From the NCBI GenBank assembly GCA_963575645.1, contig OY754467.1:37755108-37819107 (forward strand): a DNA stretch of 64,000 nucleotides, in the 5' to 3' direction. Position numbers and translations under genes: made by a program. Below the pieces are notes generated by a model that had not been told where the DNA came from, did no database searches, and saw only the letters and a program-made list of their open reading frames with translations. Origin of the DNA: Xanthostigma xanthostigma (taxonomy: Eukaryota; Arthropoda; Insecta; Raphidioptera; Raphidiidae). This document shows positions 10,933-22,635 of this stretch, piece by piece. Each line of letters opens with the position of its first letter. Positions within the stretch are counted from its first letter, which is position 1.

Positions 10933-11885
10933 CTCTTTAAACACGAATCAGTGATTTTTCACTAATTACAAGTGCATATTCACTATTTGTCAATGCTAGA
11001 ATCGTATACCACGCATAATTAGTGAATACTCTCAATATGAATTAGTGAATATAAACATTCACTAATTATATAAGTGAATATAAAAATGCATTAATTATAT
11101 AAGTGACCATTAAATGTCATCTGACATCATCAATTTTTCGATTACATATTTTTTAAAATCTTTATTCATTCCTTACTTTCACTAGTACTTATAAGTTATA
11201 ATTAACAAATGTGAATATTTAATACGGTATAGTGCGTACTACTATTTAATAACTTTAAAGAATAGACATGTAACAATGGGTGTTTTAACAATGTAGCAAC
11301 AGAAGCTATTCTTTAAACTTATAATTAACTTTTATATTTTTGCAATTCGATTAAAAATTGAATACAAAATAAAGAATTAGAGAATTCGCCTCAAAAAAAC
11401 ATAACCTTAATTCAATGTTAGTTATGATCCCATGTCATATACTATAATTTAAAATCGGTAAAAAAACAATATATTCACACAATGTTTAACTCTAAATCTA
11501 TGAAAATATAATTAAGATAATCTAATTAACTTATACCTGATAAATTATATTACTTGTTTGTTTTATATCGATTTACAGGGAACTTGCTATAGAACGATCT
11601 ACATTCTACATAAATTATAATATTATGTATCTATAGTAACTGTCACAAGCGACACGTATAAATCAGGGGTATAAATATTCTGACAGTGAATTTTACTTGA
11701 ATTCACTATTCGGAAAGTGAATCAGAAGTCACTATTCAAAATAGTTATATTTTCACTATTCCAGTTTTAGAGAGTAAATTTATTAATGAAAATTCAGTAA
11801 TTTGTTGCGAAAATCGCTAATTATCAAGTGAATACAGATTCACCAACGCAATTAGTGAAAATTTCACTACTTCATGTTTAGAGAG
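10933..11885. mobile_element. TA-flanked MITE with AGTGAAT arrays
   Basis: 953 bp. Left end CTCTTTAAACACGAATCAGTG and right end CACTACTTCATGTTTAGAGAG are inverted copies; TA flanks both (10931-10932 and 11886-11887). The motif AGTGAAT or its complement ATTCACT occurs about ten times in the two subterminal regions. It resembles subterminal transposase-binding repeats. No open frame is present. Confidence 0.75.
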
Positions 11886-11904
11886 TAGAATCCTTTTTAA
11901 CATG

Positions 11905-12050
11905 TTCGCACGCGGTAACAACAGCTTCGTAGTTCAGAAGCAAGTCTGGTATTGCTCAAAGCTGTTATTTCAGACGCCGGGCCGCAAATGAAATATATAT
12001 TGTGGAATTATATCTATCGCACCCGGGTGAAACCGGGACGGTCTCGCTAG
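11905..12050 (+). mobile_element. Helitron-like 3' end
   Basis: It ends CACCCGGGTGAAACCGGG, a hairpin, then CTAG^T at 12047-12050, the usual Helitron terminator layout. Upstream text (AGTTCAGAAGCAAGTCTGG, TTTCAGACGCCGGGCCGC) matches the element ending at 14206. Confidence 0.65.
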
Positions 12051-12649
12051 TATAATATAAACATGCTTTATTCCCTTGTCTTGTATTTCATTCTCCTAAC
12101 GTAAATGAACTTCAAAGTATTTTAAGATAATTAAAATTAAACTTAATGACGAGGCTCAAGGCTATTTGCCAAAATCGCAGCTGATTTCAAAATGAATAGG
12201 GGTTGAAAATTTTGAAATTCGTTGAATGACGATGCATAATTTAAATAAATGTGAGACGCGCAAAGCGCGTAGCGACACAAATTAATAAAGGAATGTCGCT
12301 AGAAGTAATCCTGTAGGCTTTGGTCTAAACCGGCAGGTGATATTCCAACTCCCAGACTATCAACGAAAGCTCAAAGCTCCAACGGGTTGTTGTAAAATAT
12401 AGCCAACTTACAGCGCAGCAAAAGTGTATAAAATACAAATATAGTTGGCAAAACCAAAAGTGCACATCCCGCAAGTTTTCCACTGTATGATAAAAAAATA
12501 ACAATTAAAAATAATATTTTTAATAAATTTAAAAAGATTTAAAAATTTAAAGAAATAAATAATTAAAAATTGAAAAAATATTCTTTTTTAAGTTTGCAAA
12601 AATAAAAAAAATTAAGAACTATATAAAAGAAAAAAAAAGAAAAAAATCA
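12051..12649. other. Intergenic, nothing recognised
   Basis: Mostly AT-rich. It contains a short palindrome ACGCGCAAAGCGCGT near 12256 and long A/T runs before the tRNA-like unit. Confidence 0.4.
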
Positions 12650-12725
12650 ATGATTTCGTAAGGAATCGAACCCAGGACCTTGCCCTTGGGGATCCAACGG
12701 CATAACCATTACGCCACGGCGGCCT
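12650..12725 (-). repeat. tRNA-like sequence with intact Pol III boxes
   Basis: On the minus strand it carries A box TGGCGTAATGG and B box GGTTCGATTCC, both matching the consensus, and a D arm that pairs (GGCGT/ATGCC). The acceptor arm does not pair and the T stem is weak. Long T runs follow within about 15 bp, as at Pol III terminators. It is best read as a SINE head or decayed tRNA gene. Confidence 0.6.
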
Positions 12726-12980
12726 AATACGTGTAGTGGTGTTATCACGGTATAGAAGTGTAGCACTTGTTTTATGGATTACACTATATTTACACAGCAA
12801 TTATTATATTGTTTTTAAACTATTAGCTGTCAAAAATAATAAAAAATAAAACTGTTTATAAAAATTAAACTACTGAACACATTTTAGTGAATTTAAATAG
12901 GGTTCTGGTCTGATAGTAAACAAAGTGAATAAAATATAACCCAAGGCAATCCGACCAAAATTGCGATCTGTAGAGTCGTG

Positions 12981-13016
12981 ACGTACGTACGTACATACGT
13001 ACGTACATACGTACAG
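12981..13016. repeat. ACGT/ACAT microsatellite
   Basis: A simple repeat of (ACGTACGT/ACATACGT) units. Confidence 0.8.
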
Positions 13017-13223
13017 ACCAACCGACAACTGCTGTTTGTGATTTTCAATTACAATTTTAATAGTATTTATGAACTCGAATTGATTTAAAAATGGTTCTAT
13101 TTTATAGATTAGAATCTCCTCTTTTCAAAAAGCTTCAATTTGAATGGATTTCGTGTGAAATTAACTTAGATATAACTTCTTATATGAACGAAAGTCAGCT
13201 CTGACGCACAAAGCGATAATAAA

Positions 13224-13252
13224 GCACATACCGCTAGTTTAGCGGTATGTGC
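13224..13252. repeat. Short perfect palindrome
   Basis: GCACATACCGCTA and TAGCGGTATGTGC are 13-bp perfect arms around a 3-nt loop. It stands alone in AT-rich DNA; its role is unknown. Confidence 0.7.
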
Positions 13253-13447
13253 AATTTTAATTTCGGATACATATTTTGAAATGAAAATAAAAATTTATAT
13301 TAAATCGTGCACAATTTTTATTTTTTTCTGTATTTAATATCTATGGAAATTCTATAAATTGAATAAGACAAAAAAAAGTCTACAATATTTGATTAGTATC
13401 GAAGCGGGTGTGGATGCCTGAATGTAATTTTCCTAATATCTATATAT

Positions 13448-13867
13448 AAAGTGACCGGTAATTGCTCAAATTCCTATCGGGAGAAGAAACTATTACTAAT
13501 TTGGAATGATTTAACCTTATCACTTGGGGGTCGGAAATGCATATATTTTTTTATGATAATGACACTTTTGTGAAGAATATTTATTTTATTTATTGTAAGT
13601 TTTAACACACAACATAAAATCAAACAGTATATATTATTTCGTGGTTTTCAGCTTTAGGAAGGTTGGCCAATTAGTAAGCTATCAGATCATGGAAAAATTC
13701 AGGCCAAAAAGTGAGAATATATAGGAATTTTTTTTATGCTTTCACTCTCAAAATTCGGATTTTTGTAAAAAGACAACCAAAGTAGATTTTCTCGAAAATG
13801 ACGCATTTCCGATCCCCGAGTGATAGAGCTTAAATCATTCCAAATTAGTCATAGTTTTTCCTCCCTG
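13448..13867. mobile_element. Foldback MITE, family with 58.1 kb copy
   Basis: The left arm has GACCGGTAATTGCTC, then ACTAATTTGGAATGATTTAA and ATCACTTGGGGGTCGGAAATG; the last two return inverted at 13802-13860. The same arrangement occurs at 58107-58625. The right end reads CCCTG|TA, suggesting a TA target. No gene is present. Confidence 0.7.
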
Positions 13868-14206
13868 TATATATAAAATTTTGTAAATGTGTCTTGCTTG
13901 GTCCAACTTAAACAATAGGATAGTTTTTATTAAATATTATGTACAAAATTATGGTGTTTTGTGAAAAAAAAAAAAGTATTTTAGTAATATGCAGCGACAT
14001 CTGATACAATTTACTCAAAGCTATTAGTTCAGAAGTAAACAAAAAACACTGTTTTAGTACCAAATAGCGACATCGGATATAATTCGCTCAAATCTATTAT
14101 TTCAGAAGCAAATCTAATAGAATTTGAACAAAGCTATTAGTTCAGACGCCGAGTCGCAAACGAAATACACTTTTAAGATATGTATCTATCGCATCCGGGC
14201 CACTAG
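13868..14206 (+). mobile_element. Helitron-like element, 5' deleted
   Basis: It shares TTTTGTAAATGTGTCTTGCT and the repeated CAAAGCTATTAGTTCAGA block with 5333-5582 (opposite strand) and its end with 11905-12050. It finishes CTAG^T at 14203-14206; the terminal hairpin is decayed. Confidence 0.6.
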
Positions 14207-16767
14207 TAAATAAAAAAATAAATCGCAAAATATTTTTAGTACCTATATCTACATGACAGTTATTTTCACGAGCAACAAGCATCAGGTTTTTTACTATTTT
14301 CATGCCACCTCTGTAGGTGGGGCCGTAACGACAATGGGGCAAGCGGGGCAGTGTCCCAGGGCCCCCGACGAAAAGGGGCCCCTCTTCGTTGCGTACTTTT
14401 TAGGGGTACTCGTTTTTGGAGCTCTTCCACAAATTACCTCTAGAATTGTATGAGGAGAGAGGGAACAAGAACAAATCGCTATTGGCAGAGAAAATCTCGT
14501 AAGGCAGTATATGTCTCCACACTCTTCTCTCATCTCCGTCTAATAGACAGAGGTAGGGGTCCCCAATTTTACATCTTGCCTCGAGGTCCCCGAGGTTCTA
14601 GTTCCGGCCCTGTCTGGAGCTCTGAACGTTAAAATTCGATTTTTTTTTAAGTATATAGATCGATTATTATCTATGTTCCATTCTTTACAAATATTGCTTA
14701 ATCCGCTGGATTTTGAAAAATTTCTAGCGATATGAACTTTAAGTTGCTTACTGTTGGCTTCTATTTTTAAGAACCAGTCCTCGTTAATATTGTCACGAAA
14801 ACAAATCTTAAATCGGTGAAATAAATCGTTTGATTTTAAGTTCGAATAAAGACGAAGAAGAAGAAGAATTAACAAGCGCGTACGTGACAGAGAAGTAAAA
14901 AATAATGTTCATTGGAAGTTTGCAATACCCAACCTATACATTATTAGTGACGTGATGTCCCGAGTTGGCATTTCCCAATTAAAAATGTCATTTAATATTG
15001 GCATCGGGGGAGCACCGGGTCGTGCACTACCGGAACGCTGACAAACTTTATTATACATCTAGCTATACCTCTCTCTACCTGTTTTATAGATCGCGCAAAA
15101 GAGGACGTTCCGCCACAAGATCCATACAAAACCAAAAATAACTCGGGTCGCAGTGCAAAACCCTGCCGACAATATAGTGTATTTGCCAACACAGACAGTG
15201 TGGCTTTATTATGTGAACTTTACTTTTTTGTTTTTTTGGCAAAATAAAATTTTTACCCCTTAATACAACCTTTAAAATTATATTTTTTGTCTTAATTTCA
15301 ATATTATTATCAATTTACCAAATTAAATTCGCCTTTTATTAAGTAAATCCATATCTATACAAACAGACATTTTCATAACATTTTGTAGTCCGGTCTTGTC
15401 GGGCCGATTTTAATAAAATTTTGACAGCACATTTTTATCTTTACTAGTAGGTTAATTTTCAATTTTGAAACGATTCTGAAATTTTTTTCGGTATTTTTGG
15501 GCCCAAAAATGTTTTTCAACATCTAAAACTTGTCCTCAAAGTGGCCCAATTAGACCCATATTAAATAGGCTTCGTGCGGTGATAGCTTTCAATATGTGGA
15601 CCAAATTTTGTTAAAATCAATTAACTCCTTCGAAAGTTATAGCCCGCACACTCATATATATTATATAAACATTTCCCAAAATGGTGCCAAACTTCTTAGG
15701 AGGTGATGAAACGTCGATTTTGGTCCGACCCCTAGGTCCCGCCATCCGACCGACGCCAATAGTGTTCGTGCTTTATGACAAATAGGTACACTAATAAGGA
15801 CAAAGGTCACTTGATAAAAACCGTAAAACAATCACAATGGCGGTGCTTACTTCGAACAGCTGACTGTACAATATATCTAGGTTATGTTTTCGAGAGGACG
15901 CTACTACAAAATAGAGAGAAAAGATGCACTTCGCATATAAGCCCATTTGAGACCATTGCACACATTCTTCTTTTTGTTACGCTATCTTTCCGTTGCAAAA
16001 TGAAAAGCAAAAATATCAATTAGTGTAAATAAGGTTTGGTACTACGATGAGAAGGTTTGATGCTACGATGATATGTAAAAATGAGCACAGTAACGCCATC
16101 TATCGATGTAAAAAAGAAAAGCAAAAAACTGTTATCCTGTAAATAAGGTTTTTTAGTAGATTGTCACACGAACTCAACGATTGCCTTTATTATTTTTATT
16201 TACCAAGCGTTTTTGAAACTCCTTTCCAATTTTTTGTTAAATTCAATTTCTATAGTTTTGTACTTAGTTGCCGTCGAGTTGAGCAGTAGCTCAGTTTATA
16301 CTGTTATAGCTGAGCTAAAAATAATCAAAGTCCACGTTTTGCTTAACTTTGACCTTGTTATCATTTTAATTTTTTTATGTTTTTCGCTTACACCCTGTAT
16401 AAACACCTGCCAAATGTTTATAGGACGACGCACGTAGGCAGTGTTTTATTTTTTCAAACGCTAACTTAACATGATTCTTAACGACAGATATATTTTCTGT
16501 GTTTCTGGAAGCGTATAATATAAAATCGGAAAAGCTTCTATTTTTATTTTATTTTGTATATTTATTATCTTGCTGAAAGACGAATCTCTGCCGACAGTTT
16601 GTTAAATAAACACGAACTGTCACACTATGCATAATTATTATATATTATATTCACGTCTGTCAAATTACACAGAGTCGATATGAAAGTGTAATCACAAGGC
16701 GTTCTGTGTTTAGTTTGTATATTATAATATCTTGAGAATCTTGTGGGTCAAAAATTCAAAATTATTA
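14207..16767. other. Intergenic, mostly unrecognised
   Basis: No gene is supported. A GC-rich block at about 14310-14620 contains runs such as CAGGGCCCCCGACG and, near its right end, CTAGTTCCGGCCCTG. It could be a worn hAT-like MITE, but no target duplication was found. The rest is AT-rich. Confidence 0.4.
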
Positions 16768-17645
16768 AAAGAGCCCCGTACAAACCTTATAAGATTTGGA
16801 AAATTTCTTGGGAAAAATAGACTTCTAGTGCAGTGTGTTTATTTAAAACATTTTATTTGCCAACGTTTCGACTTAAATCTAGTCTTTTTCAAGGCGCTGT
16901 AATATTAAAATAAATTTGTTAAACAACATAATAAAGTTATAAAGTTCCTGTCTCATGTAACTGATGTTTACCTACCTAAAATACAATTATACACCAGTCA
17001 ATTTTAAAAAATCATAAAATATATGAAACATACAAATTCAATGTTATTAATGTAATTTACAAAGATAAATTACATTAATAATATTGAATTTGTATGTTTC
17101 ATATATTTTATGATTTTTTTAAATAAACACACTGCATCAGAAGTCTATTTTTTTCAAGAAATTTTCTAAATATAACATTGTATAGACAGATTCCTTAAAC
17201 TTATAAGATTTGGTTCTCAGTTAAAATGATCAAAAATGGTTTTATTTTGTAGTTTACAGGTTTTTAACTACAGATATGATTAGCGAGATTTTGAATTCAC
17301 ATCTTACAAAAAACTTAAGCTCTAGAAATATGTTTTCGAGTGCGTTGAATCCGAATATGACATTATTATTTTATAGGGTGACATCTTCCAACATTGCCTA
17401 GTTTTCGACTATTTTTCTATTTCTAAAAAAAGGCACTAAAGTTGAACATAGAACATGTTCGTGAATTCAATGGATATCCCTATATCTAAAATCTCGCCAA
17501 ACATATCTGTAACTAAAAATCTATTGGTTTTTAGATTATGCGCCCATGGACACTTTTACTTAGTGACCTTTAAATTATAAAATAAAATTATTTTCGATCA
17601 ATTTAACCGAGAACCAAATCCCATAAGGTTTGTGCGGGGTCCTTT
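16768..17645. mobile_element. MITE with 'CCCCGYACAAACC' ends, interrupted
   Basis: Left text GCCCCGTACAAACCTTATAA and right text CCATAAGGTTTGTGCGGGGT are inverted. After the 400-bp insertion is set aside, the arms continue (GATTTGGTTCTCAGTTAAA with its inverted partner near 17605). Superfamily is uncertain because no clear target duplication is seen. The small foldback at 16800-17199 lies inside. Confidence 0.65.
16800..17199 (-). mobile_element. Small foldback insertion M1 with 14-bp target repeat
   Basis: CTTATAAGATTTGG occurs on both sides (16786-16799 and 17200-17213), a 14-bp duplication. Inside, about 50-bp outer arms (AATAGACTTCT...TGTGTTTATTT and its inverse near 17119-17170) and about 55-bp inner arms (about 17006-17118) are inverted. 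On the minus strand, 16859-16895 reads GCC, TTGAAAA, a GACT/AGTC hairpin, GAAACG, TT, GGC, a closed stem-loop design shared with M2-M4. No gene is present. Confidence 0.7.
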
Positions 17646-17828
17646 GCTAAAATTCAAAGAAATGTTCTTCTCAGCGATAATATACCTACCTACATCATGT
17701 CTCAAACTTTGAACAGTCGACAGTCTCATTGTTAAAAGAATAAAATTCAAAATATATTTTTGAAACATGCAATCAAATGGCGGTCAATGAAGTAGTGACA
17801 TAAAACAACAGAAAACATAAAATCAAAT

Positions 17829-18065
17829 TAATTAGAAGTTTTGGTTCCAAAATATGTATTGAAGGAGATTTATTTGGTTGAGGAGCAATTGAAATTTTGT
17901 TGAAATTCATAATTTTAAATGATCTTGTATACTACAATAATCTGTACAATTTACCATATGAACTTGCATTGAGGCCCTGAGGATGAAAATATAATTTTCG
18001 AAACGTTGGCCACAAGCGATACTTTGGTAAAGCTTATTTCAATTGTTCCAAATAAATCTCCTTCA
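17829..18065 (+). mobile_element. Small foldback insertion M2 with hammerhead-like core
   Basis: It is flanked by the 12-bp direct repeat ATAAAATCAAAT (17817-17828 and 18066-18077). Arms of about 30 bp (TATTGAAGGAGATTTATTTGG / its inverse) face each other. Between them, 17973-18011 reads GGCC-CTGAGGA-T-(GAAAAT ATA ATTTTC)-GAAA-CG-TT-GGCC. CTGANGA and GAAA are the invariant boxes of hammerhead ribozymes and GGCC/GGCC could be the closing stem. One extra T before the hairpin departs from the ideal. Confidence 0.65.
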
Positions 18066-18077
18066 ATAAAATCAAAT

Positions 18078-19640
18078 ATAATAGGATTAATTTAAAAAAA
18101 TAGGTAATTATGCTAGGAAATATACATTTACAAAGTTAATAGAAGATTTCAGACAGACAGACACCGGGACAGGTGAAACTAAATAAAAGCTTGTAAAAAA
18201 CTAGAACTTTTCCCTGTATACTAGTAATGAGAAACTAATTTAAATAAAACACAAAGATTCCGATTTAATGAGTTTTACAGAAATTCTCGATAAGTAAATG
18301 GCAACCGCGCTTACTCTTGTATGCCAGTGTACTCTTGAGGGTAGGGATAAAAGTCTGTAAGTGGGAGTTGGCTCTCTTGCACTTCCTCTATTGTTATGTC
18401 TTTTTCCAAAAACTTAAAAAAAGTTTTTATTGCGAAAAAAATGTATTGTGAAAAAAGAGAAGTTTGTCACATTCCAGAAAGACAGCAAAACATCTGAATC
18501 TTTCCTGTTATTGAATATAAAAAAAAACAAAACGACGCACGTAACTCTAATTTTTTAAGGACACCTACGTAGCTATTTGTGTGTTTTGTTTTATATTTGG
18601 ACTTTGGAGTCACATAGGTACTTTTTTTCTGTACCTATTAGTCGAATGAACCGCGTAATCATCGAAGAGCTGCATTAATTCCTGAACTCCTGCGTTATTG
18701 TTGACTTTTTACATTAAATAATTTCGTAGAGGTTAAGGAGAACCATCTCTGTGTACGAAAAAGTGTCCATCAAAAAGCGTTAAATTAGGGAACCGTCACT
18801 GTCGCAAAAGGGTAAATTTTAAAGCTAACGTATGAAGGGCAATCATTATTAGAGTAAGATAGAAAAATAAACGAGGAAAGAAGAATTATACACTTTATTA
18901 TGGCGCACGCCTCAAAAATAAAATCACGATATAAATTTAATTTTGGATTTAAATGTCATTTTTAAACGTGCTATTATGCATTTACTAGTAAATAAACAAT
19001 TATACTGATATGAATAAACTATAAAATGACTAAAAAATATTAGTAAAAACTAACTAAAATTAAATCACTCATGATATTATCTCACAGCAGGTTTTTAGGT
19101 TATATGTATTTATTAAATTATTTTGGACTACGTTAACAGTTTAGATTTTATATACCGTAGTGTTATTAACGACTCTAATCATTAAAAATACTAAATTTCC
19201 CAACTCAGCGCACTTCAATTCGTTTATAACTGCTATGGAGGGTAAACAATTGCTAAATTCATTTTATACTCGGATGCAGCGCTAGCGCCATTCCGGACGA
19301 TTTTTGAACTGTTATTTACAGCATTTAGGTGGACATTTTTTCAACTTATCTCCCATATAAGATAGTCCTCCTTACTTCTACCCTCCATATTTCGTACATT
19401 AAATACATACATGTCAGTGCGCATGTGCAAAGCGCAGATAAACATATGTAGCTTTTCTGATTTAATGAGATTTTACATTCGCGCACCTTTTATCCAAATG
19501 TCGTTCTCTGTCACTCCCGTTTGTCAAACAATACGAAATACGTGACAACGCCTGTGCAAGGAGGATCATAGAGCTCTAGCACTGTCTGTTTTCATATAAA
19601 TATGGAAGCGTCGTCTGCTTATAGTTTTCATTTACATGTC
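18078..19640. other. Intergenic, nothing recognised
   Basis: AT-rich with no gene-like frame and no repeat partner noticed. Confidence 0.4.
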
Positions 19641-20360
19641 TAGTCTTTTTTAGGTTCCGTACCTCAAATGGAAAAAAAATAAGTTCAAAAACTAAAACCC
19701 GACTGCTGAAAAGTATGAAACAAGAAAATATTCTCATCTGAGGATAGCCGTGGTCGTATTCCACCTCATATATTATATGGTCATATGGAGCCCTCTAGAT
19801 GTATAGAGCTTTATGCACTTTGTGACTTTACCCTAAATTCAAATCTTTGATTAACGTCTGATTAGAACTTTTCAATAAATAAAATTATCGACCAATTTTT
19901 CAGACAATACACGGTCAGCTGATGCTAACCATGGGCACCGCCATATTGGCCTTGGCTGCTCTACTCCGAGCGCCTTTCACTTTACCCCTACTTCGCGGCC
20001 GCCTGTAATGCGACATGCAACAGACGGCCAGAAAAATTCGAGGCGATAGAATAAAAACTTCACTTTAAAAAAAAAACATAACAAGCGTCCGCTACCGGTG
20101 CGTTTATACAGCACAATATGAGAACTCGCACATACAACACGGCAAGACATCTGAACTCATTGCAATTACACGCTTAGTTGGCAAACTGATCGCGACGTTT
20201 GTCGATGTATGGGGACAACAGTTTTCCAACGGATAAGCGAGAAAAATCTTCGAAACTCGATTCCCGTGATGGACTAACTATTTATATATACGTACAAGTT
20301 CGTACCGAACGCTCGGTGCACGAGTCCGACTCGCACTTGGCCGGTTTTTTTTTTGACGTG
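19640..20360. repeat. Fragments of dispersed insect repeats
   Basis: About 19838-19910 is the same text (AAATCTTTGATTAACGTCTG ... AATTATCGACCAATTTTT) found near 60.16 and 60.94 kb. 20305-20353 ends in a GAGTCCGACTCGCACTTGGC block followed by a T run, a tail I associate with dispersed repeats. No gene is supported. Confidence 0.5.
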
Positions 20361-20413
20361 AAAATGTCTATTCACTCGTTAAGTACAGTGACGCAACAGC
20401 TCGAATACCCTTA

Positions 20414-20789
20414 AGGCTAGTTTACACAGTGCCAGCTGCTGACCAGACAGTAGACAGCTACTCGGCTTGTCTACTCGTACGCTCGGCTCGCCTTTTCTGT
20501 CTACACGATACGAGTAGCTGCTGACCAGTCTTGCGAGTTGTCATGATGTCGAGTGAACGCAGGCGCAGCACAAAACACGGGTTTCGCTCAGTAGACTATC
20601 CCGCTCGCATTGGCGAGCTACTGCCAAACGCGTCCAAACGATGCGAGCGACGGCCGAGCTGCTGTCATGTACGAGTTGTTGGCGGGCGAGCATGCGAGTG
20701 AAAACAAAAAATGTTGAAGTGCGAGTTACTGCAAGCTACTCGGCAGGCTGACTCGTAAGTACGCTAGCTCGCACTGTGTAAACTAGCCA
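20414..20789. mobile_element. Tourist-like MITE, GC-rich
   Basis: 376 bp with ends AGGCTAGTTTACACAGTGC and GCACTGTGTAAACTAGCCA and TTA on both sides (20411-20413 and 20790-20792). The interior is GC-rich for this window and full of CGAGTAGCTGCTG-like words in both orientations. PIF/Harbinger is the likely source. Confidence 0.8.
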
Positions 20790-21857
20790 TTAGATTTCAA
20801 ACAGTTAATAACTACTGGACTGATAATGTGTTAACAACGGTTAAGCTCTTAGCGGGAAGAGCATGCCTTTACGAGTTCTTCGCGCACGATTTGTTTTGGC
20901 TGTGACGTCATCGTTTGAGTGTAGCCGCATGCGCGTGACAGTCACGAATTAAGGTTGTGTAAAATTTAAAATTAACGTAGCGTCGAAACGCGTCTAAGTA
21001 GGACATAGATTTTATAATATCACTCCTCGTCAAAAATATATGCCATTATGCCCTAGATACGAAACCTACTATTCTATAGGCGCATCATCAGCATTCAAAA
21101 GCTTCACTTTTTAATAATTTTGCGAGGATTAAAAGTTGATATAAAATAAAAGGAAAAAAGTAATGGGAGGTGGAAGTCGCGTTGTTTGTGGTGGGAGAAC
21201 GGGTCTCTAGTCGTTTTTATAATAGTTTCTTTTATACAATGTAATATAGGTATTGTATTTTAACTTAAAATTCCACATTAAAATAGTTTTTTTTAAACAA
21301 GCTTGTATTAAAATGTACTAAAGAGAAAAACATTAATTTTAGAACTTATAGAACTATTATAGAAAAGTGTTTCGAAAAAAAGAAAAAATAAGCTTACTTA
21401 CAGTTATTTTTTGACCAGGATTTATATAAAATTTTACAGAGAAAACGACCTTAGATTGTTCTTACATTTAGAAAAACAGGTCACATTCTTAAGTCATTTG
21501 TCAGTCCAAATATTTTGACAATGCTTTGTGCAAGCCAGCATAAATAATGTTTTGAATTAATCGAAATAACTCAAGTCGTAAAATTTAAATTGTGGAATTT
21601 TTTTTTAGAATATATAAAACTTTTAAAAAATCGTTGAAAGGTTGGACAAATAAAGACATTTTAAACAAATTATTTGATTTCCTATCTATTTTTAGAGATC
21701 TCCATAAAGTCCAAATAAATAACAGAAACGTTTGGAATAAAATAATTTGTCTTTAATTGTTTTTATTTTCAAGAGTTATATATAAAAAAGTATGAACGCA
21801 AAAATGCCGCATTCTTTTTAGGAACATATTAAACTGAGACATCGGTATTTTTGTATC
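20790..21857. other. Intergenic, nothing recognised
   Basis: AT-rich. Words such as GTCGAAACGCGTC (about 20970) and CTGATGATGCGCC (minus, about 21098) are present but on opposite strands, so no functional unit is claimed. Confidence 0.4.
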
Positions 21858-22603
21858 TGTTACGCTCAAAGATCGAAAACGCTCAGTGAGCGGAAAAATA
21901 GCTCACAACGCGTTGTGGTCACAGTAAAACATCCACATGGCGCAATTCGTATTATGGCTCTAATGAAAACGCGCACGACGCTTTGTGGCAATCACAGAAA
22001 GACCAAATAGCGAAATTCGTGTCGTGGCTGACATGCTATTCGATCTCAACGCGTTGTGGCAATGAAGAAAAGCCATGACTTGTGTTAAATATTTTTATTA
22101 CTTGAATGAATTTTAAATTGTCATAAAAAAATTAAAATCCCTAATTATTTTAAGTGAATTATAAGTAAATTACAAATGATTAATATTTTGTGTTCAGTAA
22201 TTTATTACTTAATACGTTAATTTTTTTAAATATAATGTAATAATGACAAACACGTTATTCAGTGATTTTATAAAATAAAAAATATTTCCTAAGGACATCT
22301 ACCAAAACGTTTCCAGCCTAGGCCTAGTAGGATCCATATCGGAAAGTAGTGTGCGTCGTAATCAAATAATATTCCATACGCGTCATGGCTTTTCTTCATT
22401 GCCACAACGCGTTGAGATCGAATAGCATGTCAGCCACGACACGAATTTCGCTATTTGGTTTTTCTGTGATTGCTACAACGCGTCGTGCGCGTTTTCATTA
22501 CAGCCATAACACGAATTTCGCCATTTGGATGTTTTACTGTGACTACAACGCGTTGTGAGCTATTTTTCCGCTCACTGAGTGTTTTCGATCTTTGAGCGTA
22601 ACA
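21858..22603. mobile_element. 746-bp foldback element with CACAACGCGTTGTG motifs
   Basis: Arms of about 220 bp begin TGTTACGCTCAAAGATCGAA and end as its inverse. Each arm carries three spaced near-palindromes of the type CACAACGCGTTGTG followed by CAATCACAG-like text. TATC lies on both sides, a possible 4-bp duplication. The centre is AT-rich and empty. Confidence 0.75.
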
Positions 22604-22635
22604 TATCTATGAAACGATTTTATCTTAACGCCTGA

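Noticed and set aside
14310-14620. GC-rich block with CAGGGCC-type words as a hAT MITE
   Set aside because: No matching target duplication and the left end is unclear.
20960-21110. GTCGAAACGCGTC and CTGATGATGCGCC as a hammerhead ribozyme
   Set aside because: The two boxes are on opposite strands and cannot form one core.
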